Shown: positions 56,753 through 64,000 of the stretch, piece by piece
Layout: every line of letters starts with the position of its first letter
Position numbering within the stretch: position 1 is the stretch's first letter
From: Ficedula albicollis
Taxonomy: Eukaryota > Chordata > Aves > Passeriformes > Muscicapidae
NCBI RefSeq assembly: GCF_000247815.1
Contig: NC_021683.1
Coordinates: 8,502,148 to 8,566,147 of the forward strand
Length of the DNA stretch: 64,000 nt
Direction of reading: 5' to 3'
Made by a program: the position numbers and the translations under genes
Notes under the pieces: generated by a model
What the model saw: only the letters and a program-made list of their open reading frames with translations
The model's database searches: none
Told to the model about the DNA's origin: nothing

Positions 56753-59700
56753 CAGATCAGACAGGCAGCAAAGGGGTCTTTGGATAAATTCCCTTTGCAG
56801 GGACCAGTCTTATGGTGTCCCAAGCAGACAGTGGGCAACCACAAGATGCATTTCATGGCATTGCTGCTGATGCACCAAAACCCCAGATGTGCTGAATACT
56901 TGGTTTTGAGTAAATGTGACCTGGCTTTCTCCTGGTTCCCTTGAAAACTGAAATCATAAGGGCTTGGGAACGATGTGCATGAGCAGCCAAGTGATGCTGT
57001 AAAGCAGCAGGCCCTGATGCAGAGCACTTTTCCCACCTGCTTTGGTCTGGCTGTACGTCAGGGTACAACAAGCCTTCCTCTGCAGAGACACCAATTTTTT
57101 AATTTCAGATAGAGCAAGAGTGGTTAAAGCTGGTTAAATGTGTTCTCTGCACCAGTTCCACCAGGCAGGTTTCAAGTGTAGGTGAACCCACCGGGGACTT
57201 GAGTAGCCCTCAGGGTGCTCCTGCTGTCCCTTGCAGTGCTTTTTGATGGGAGGCTGTTGGAGCTGCAGCTTCAGGAAGCTCTGCTGCCTGGGGCCTCTTC
57301 TCGTGCCGCTGCACAGCATTTCCCGTGGGCAGAGCCCAGCTGCTGGCAAGTTCCTGCTCTGTTGGGCTGCAGGCAGGGCAGGGGAGTGCCTGTGGTGGGG
57401 GACAGGGGCTGCTTCTCTCTCATCATGGTTTAACTTTCTGTACCACTGCATATCCGTACAATCTGGGATTTGAGGGAGGTGGAAGGAAAGGCCAGAGAAG
57501 CAGCAGGCAGATCTTCATGGTCATTTCTGTGCTGCTGGCGCAGAGTTTGATACACTGGTATCAAACTGTGGTCTCTGTGCTCCAGGCTGCTAGAGTTGTG
57601 CCATGTGCCATCAGCTGAGCCTGAGCAGACTCATTGCTTAGACCCAACACTGGGTCTGTGGGCAGCTAGGGGTGTTCCATCCAGGGTGTATTTTGCAAGT
57701 GGGGATGATACCTCACCATTGGAGAGGCTGTACTGCACCTCTGAGGTGAAGCTGACTCTTCTCTCCCTTCCTTCCCTATAGACCAGAGCTGGCCAGCATC
57801 AGCACCAGGTTGACCCTGGGACAGTTGTGGTGTCATGGGCTGGATGAGCTTGGGACATTTGTGACTCTGTGCTCATGCACACTCTTGTGACTGTGAGGCT
57901 CCCATCAGTCGCATGAAACTAGACTGTGTGCCTTGGAGCAGTCTTGTGGCACTTTGTAGAGAAGCAGAGAGATGCTGTGGGAATGTTTAACTTTTTGCTA
58001 GTTTTAACAACCCTAGCAGAAATTCCCCGGGATTGTGTATTCTCAGTTAGCACCCTTGGTTCATTGAGTCTTGTCAAGTTACGGCCATAGTTCCTGAGAC
58101 ACTGTCACCTGCCAGGCACAGAAGAGGGGCTGGGGCAGATCCTGGTGAGGGAAGCACAGCAGCACAGATGAAGAATAGAACTGAAAGCTGCTCAGAGCTG
58201 TTTCCTGGCCCAAGCAGGCAGGACGACATGACAACAGTGGGTATTTTTAGAGGCCAGCTGCCTGCAACACAAGAGGGTGAAAGCAACAGTCAGGAGGAGA
58301 ACTGAGTGATGCTGACCCTGTCCCACATCTCTGCCCAGCATTTTATTTCCTTCCAGGATGAGGCCACTGACTTTTCCATGCCCTCTGTGTCTCTTTGCCT
58401 GTTGCTGCCTTAAAAGACAGCTCTCTTCCTTCTCCCCCTGGCTTTCACCATGGCTGTGAGTTTCTCTGATCATGGCTCAGTGATTTGAGGGTGGTGCTGG
58501 AAGCTCTGCTCTTCACATCCTGGATGGTTGCATTACAGCTTGAGGTGGTGGGTGTTCGGGGGATTGTTTTTTGGAGAAGTCCTTATCACCAGTGAGGGGA
58601 AAACCTGCAGATTCTCCTGCAGCTGGGGTGATTGCAGTAATTCATTTGGGAGCTCTTCCTACAAGGCAATGGAACTGCACTTTGTCAGAAGTGCTGCAGG
58701 GGAATTAGATCCACCTTTCAATCCATGCATCCAAGGCATGTACATCTGTAGCCAGGGAAAAGGAGGCAGGGTTGGTTCTAGGCAGATGGCTTAAATTACT
58801 GTCTGCAGGGAGGTCAAGTCAGTTTGGGCTGAGATCAGTTTTGGGACCAGCCCTCTGTTAAGCTGGGGCTGAGCAGGATGGGCTGAGGCTGAGCACACTG
58901 CCTTGGCATTTCAGGTTATCTCTGGTCAGATCTTGCTGCTCTGGAACTAATGTCCACCTGCTTATTTATTGTGCCCCTGATTTCATAGCCCTTGAAGACT
59001 GCTATTTGCCTGGATCTTACCCCGCTGAGGGGGTTTTTAGATGCCTTTGATTTCTTTTTGTTCCCTGTAGACAGGTACAAAACACCTGCACCTAGTCCTG
59101 GGTGAATGCTGCTTCACACGGCCCTGCCCAGCTCTGGAAGTGGGGTTACACTCTGCTCTTCTAGGTGTTGCCTTTAGCGATGGGGAAGAGAGAACTTCAA
59201 ATCCCACAGCTGGGATTTTTGTCATCTGCAGCCCCACTGTCTCCTTCCTCAAAAGGAGCCCTTTTCATGTTGGAGGTTCACCTGGGGTGTTCACTGGGTA
59301 TCCCTCAGCAGTCACAGTCACTCTTGGGGAGCAGGGAGATGCTCTGTGCCATGCAGACCTTCCTACCATGTGAGGAGCAGGTAAGGTCAGGGCTTGCTCT
59401 GCAGCATGCTCCTCACTAAGATTTTTTTTTCCAGTAGTGGAAAAATGTCAATTTTTTTTTTTGTCTTTCTGCAGAAACAACCACTGTGAACTGGCTGCAA
59501 GTGTTCCCCAGCCATGCACTGCTTGTGGGTGCAGCTCTGTGTGCCTTTTATGCTCTGTTTGCTGCCCACTACATAAAAATTGCCCTTTCTCTACCTCAAA
59601 AAGCAACGTGTCCTTTCCACGCACCCCAAGGATTGGGGGTGTTGCACTGATAAAAAGCAGTTGCCTCAGTGATCCTGCCAGCATGGCCCAGGCACAGAGA

Positions 59701-62700
59701 CACCCTCCACCATGCTCTTTGTGCAGTGCTGTGGAATGCCTGGGGAGGAGGTGTCCCAGGAGCTGTTTGGGATCACTTCCTGGCTGGAGGGGTACATGTG
59801 TGCAGTCAGTGCTTGGCCATACTCCCAGCATCACAAAGCCAGAGCATGTCATCATGTGCCTCTGGAGTGTCCCATCATCCTCCCAAGAGATCGTCTGAAC
59901 ATGAGGCACGATGGAGCCTCAGCAGCATCAAAGCACAAGTTTTTTGCTTTGGGAAAACCCAGAGGTCAGGAAGCAAATCACCCCATGGGGTCAGATCCGG
60001 CTGTGCTTGGGAGTGGCCCAGGTCAGGCTTTGGTGTTTCAACCTTTCCAGAAGCGGGAATTCCTCTGGCAGCTGCCCCGTGCTGGATGCTGGCAGTGGGG
60101 ACTCCGTGGGTGCCTCCCCAGCGGATGTTAGTCAGGAATGAGTCACCTCAGCATTCCCCTCGTGACGTTGCCTCGCTGCTCCCTCCCAGCCCTTGCCAAA
60201 CCAAAGTGCCAAGCTCTGTCCCTTCCTGCTCTGATTTCCAAATTGCTGCATCCCACTGTGCTGCCAGAGGATCCCCTGTGCTCCTTCATTTCATCACCTG
60301 GGACCCCCTCGTTACCCTGCTGGCTCTGTACATCTTGTGGATGATTGCTGCCCACAGCAGGGCTTTGGCTGGGTCTCCTCTTCCTGTGAGAAATACGTGG
60401 GAGGAAAAAAACAGGCATTCAGGCAAACCCTTTGGAAATTCCTAGGTGTGCCTGCAGGATCACTGTCGTCTCTGGGCAGTGAATGTGAACACCTGAGCAT
60501 CCCTTAAGAGGTGTGGAGGCAGCACCAGAGCATCCCTGAGTTCTCCTGAGCAGTGAGATGGCCCCAGACCTGTTTTGTGACTAGCAGGAGCCCTGGATAA
60601 GCTTGTAGCTTGATAAATCTGAGCCCTGCAGCCTGACAGCAGGAGTTGGAGGTGTTAATGCCTTTGCTGGGCTATCACCCAGGACCCCTCTGCTTAACTT
60701 TGCTCTTCTCTGGGGTGCTAAAATTAGCTTTGGGCTACGCATTCTTCCTTATGAAACCTGTTCCCAGCAGCTGAGGGAGTGTTTCTGCCATAAACTAGGA
60801 CTTGCCAGAAGACAGGGTGACCCTGAGAAGTTGCCTTTTTCATCCAGGTCTGGGGGGAACTGATCCTGCAGTATAGCCTGAGCTATAGGAGTGATCTCTG
60901 TCTTAGCATAAGTGTTTCTGTTCAAAAATTGCAATTACAACCATGAAAGGGGCAATATTTAAACAATGATAGGCAAGGAGGTACTTGGTGTCTGGACATC
61001 CTGTGGCCATATAACCAGACCTCTTTGCCCTCCTGCTTCTCAGTGTCTGTTAGCTATGCTGAGGAGTTTTGTAAGGCTATGTTGTATCCATGTGCTGAGA
61101 ATTGATAGCTTTGGGTGCTCTGGAGCAAATGTTCCTGTGGGGTTCCCTCTCCCATGTCTCCTGCTCCTTTGCAACTCTCCAGCTTTCCTCAGCCCCAAAA
61201 TTGCAATCTGTTCTCCTTCTTCCCATCCTCCCCCACCACCTCCATAAGAATCCAACTGGATGAAATAAAAAAAAAAATAGCTCTGCCTCCTGGCTTGCAG
61301 CAAGCTAGCCTTGGGCTTCTGTGATGTGGTGTTACCCAGCCCCTCTGCTCTGTGTCCTGCATCTCTCTGACCCCCAGGCTTCCCTACATCCCACCTGAAG
61401 CACTATGCCTTGTCTTTGCTGCTACATCTCCTCTTTGTGGCTTGAGTCAGGTGGGAGTGGACAGAGGTGTCTCCAAAACACAATCCTTTGAGCATTAGGA
61501 TGGTGCTGACCTTGGCCAGCTTTGTGTTCCCTGGCACATCCCTGCCACCCTTGGCTGGTGTGTGACTGACCTGACAGCAGACACCTGCCCTGTGGGGACT
61601 TTGCCAGGAGCTACTGCACACCAGGGACAGCTTTTCTTAGACCTTGGAAAACCTGGCCTTGCACACAAGCAGCTTCTTTCTGGGGTGCTGCTTTCATATT
61701 ACAAACATTTATTTTCTCCCTTCTCAGCAAGCTGAACTGACTCAATCAGTGAGGAAATGGTGGGGCAGGATGGGGATGGAGCAAGACCATCCCCCTGCCA
61801 AGGCAGCAGAAACAGTTGAGTTTCTTTCCAAGCACTGCCATCCAGAGATGTCCCAACCAAGCCACATCCCTTGCTTGGCTGATCATATGGGGCTGGTTCA
61901 CTGGCCTCCCCCAGCCCTGCCTCCTTTACATCCTCAGGAAGGTGGGATATCTTATTTCTACCCTGGGCCCATCCTTTATGTTCACCCACCTCTCTGCAGC
62001 CTTGAATCAGGAGGAAGGATGCTTGCTTTTACAATGCTGGCAAATGAGGCAGCTTAAGTGCTTTACTCCTTCCTGCCTACGTGTCCCTGCTCGTGTCAGC
62101 CCTTGTGCTGCACAATAGCCAGAGTTCACCCAGTGCCTTGAGTCCTGCCAGGGCAGCAGGGCTGCCTTGGGCCTTGGCTCCTGCCTCTGCCCATGCAGCT
62201 GATGCCATTTCCTTCTGCAGGGGGATGTGGATCCTGGCCTGCAGGCACTTGATGCTGCCTCCTGCAGCATCACCCAGCTGCATTGCTGAGGCTGGGAGCA
62301 TCACTTCCATGGTGGGCTCCCACTGGTGAAGGGGCACTCCTGGAGTCCTCAGCTGCCAGGTCCCTGTTGTGCCCCAGCACCTCTCCCATTCTGGAGAGGT
62401 GCTCTGTCCATCCATGTGCTATCTCCAATGTGCTGCTCTGTGACCGTCCCTTTAATAAAATGAGGCTGCTTTAAACCCATAAGGAATTTACTTTCTAGGA
62501 GATGTTGGGTCTGAATATCTTGGCTCTTCAGATTTCCTTCATTTGGCTGGCACAGAGGACAACTCCTCCCTGATCCCTTCTTCCCTCCTGGGGCTGTGCT
62601 GGAGCCCTTGAAGGGTCAGGGAAGGGGAGGACTTGGAACCCCTTTGCCTCACCCAACCCCATAGGCTTCAGGCTGACCAACTGGTGCTTCAGTCTTTCCT

Positions 62701-64000
62701 TCCTCTTCAATCACTAGTCTAGGTTTTCCCAAGGTGCTTGTTCAGCTGGCAGTGTTAGGGAAGCCCTGGTGGAAGGTGGGATGCTCATGGTTTATTCAGC
62801 AAGGAGGAGGCACCAGGACTAAATGCTCAGACCAAACATTCCCTGGTTTTATCTCATGTTTGGACACATCCTCACCTGGTAGAAGCCAGCTCCCTTGGCT
62901 GGGAGCCCAGGATGCTCTCTGGAGGCAGGGAGAATGGCCTGTGTAGCTGAGGTTTCCAAATCTTCCATGATGATCAGGCAGCCTGGAGCTTACCCAAGCT
63001 CCCTGGTTCTCCAGGTGTCCTGTGGGGTGGCTGGGCACCAGAGAAGGGATTCCATCCTGGGGCAGGCACATTTTGGGGAGTGTTGCCATTCCCACTTGCA
63101 GGGCTCCTGGTTTATCCCATGGCAGTAGTGGGAGACTGGGCAAGGAGGGATCCCATTGGTGAATGCTGTATGGGGTCAGTTGCTGTCATTGTGCCTGGGC
63201 TGCTGCTTCCTCCTGCCTTCAGGGCACATCATCCCCACTGGTGTCTTCCTCCCACTGCTGGAGGTGCTGTGGAAAAGCTGCAGGTCTCCATGTTTCAGCC
63301 ACCTGCCAGTAACAGAGCCAGGGTGTCCTGCTGCCAGGGCTGCTCTGTGGCCTGTAAGCAATCTGCCTGGAGGCACACCCAGCAGGAGCAGGGTTTGGCC
63401 AGGTGAAGGTGGACATGGCACATGCCTTTCCCTGGGATCTGGGATAGGCTTGCAGCTCCTTGGTCTCACCCACCCCTGAGGGGAGCAGCCACTTACACTC
63501 GCAGGACATGGTGTGGTTGACCTTGTTGTAGTGCTCAGTAGACACAAGTGATGGGAATTTCTTATCTCAGCTCCAGAATTATCTCTGTTTGGGATACTTA
63601 GAAATGGGTTGGAAAGGTGTCTCGATCCTCCCACCATCACTAAATTCCTTGCAGTTCTGTGGCAGTGCTTTTGGTACTGTGAGGGTTAGCCATCAGGCTT
63701 TTTCAGCATTCATAGGACTGGGTGGAGATTTTCAGAGGTTCCCAGTTCTACTTTGCCCAGCTCTAAAATTAACCATGTAACCTTCCTAAAAATACTCAGA
63801 GGGTAGTAACCTCTGGAGAGCACCAGCGCCACTTGCTCCTGGTTTCTAGACCAAGCCATTGGAGAGATTAGATCACCTGCCAGCCTATGTCTCGCAGCCC
63901 TGGAAAGCCCTTGGCTTTCTCAGAGTCTCTTGCAAGGTACAAGAGACCAGGTCTTGACCTGAACCTGCCTTTCCAGGCCAGCCCCCTTTCTGCAGTACCC

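Noticed and set aside
56353..57036. 227-codon minus-strand open frame
   Set aside because: No recognisable protein, no splice or promoter context; chance open frame in an intron.
59669..60445. 258-codon plus-strand open frame in ZNRF1 intron 1
   Set aside because: No recognisable domain, and low-complexity composition rich in Cys, Trp and Ser, as expected of random GC-rich sequence. Competing frames overlap it.
61264..61277. AATAAA followed by an A run, as a possible processed pseudogene tail
   Set aside because: No open frame or known mRNA sequence precedes it; a simple A-rich spot is enough to explain it.

Overview
This is nuclear DNA from a bird. CR1 LINE 3' ends of avian type are scattered through the introns, and the two genes found are animal genes that are neighbours in the same relative orientation on human 16q23. 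About three quarters of the window is one gene on the minus strand, WDR59 (a GATOR2 subunit that activates mTORC1). A second gene, ZNRF1 (an E3 ubiquitin ligase), starts on the plus strand near 50.2 kb and runs off the right end.

Layout: 1-1103 is the WDR59 3' UTR and flank. 1104-44411 holds 25 WDR59 coding exons (exons 2 to 26 by comparison with the human protein). All have GT-AG introns, phases agree at every junction, and together they encode 955 residues. Only the first coding exon (18 residues in human) is missing. 44412-48505 is WDR59 intron 1 and flank, with two CR1 copies next to a CpG-rich stretch. 48506-50218 is an unbroken run of 1,713 G. It sits where WDR59 exon 1 and the N-terminal coding part of ZNRF1 should be. 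50219-50401 is the surviving 3' part of ZNRF1 exon 1, ending at a canonical donor. 50402-64000 is ZNRF1 intron 1; the zinc-finger and RING exons lie outside the window.

Four G homopolymers (948, 1,713, 52 and 465 nt) look technical rather than biological, at least the three long ones. Two of them are bordered by T runs, three of which are exactly 18 nt long. All long 'proteins' of poly-Gly or poly-Pro in this window come from them.

The two genes are divergent and probably share one CpG-island promoter region. Both act at lysosomal or endosomal membranes, but nothing in the sequence shows that they work together. I found no RNA gene, CRISPR array, operon or novel defence or metabolic system. 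The observations most worth checking are the erased shared promoter, an 87-nt WDR59 intron that stays open in frame, and a consensus splice donor inside WDR59 exon 14.
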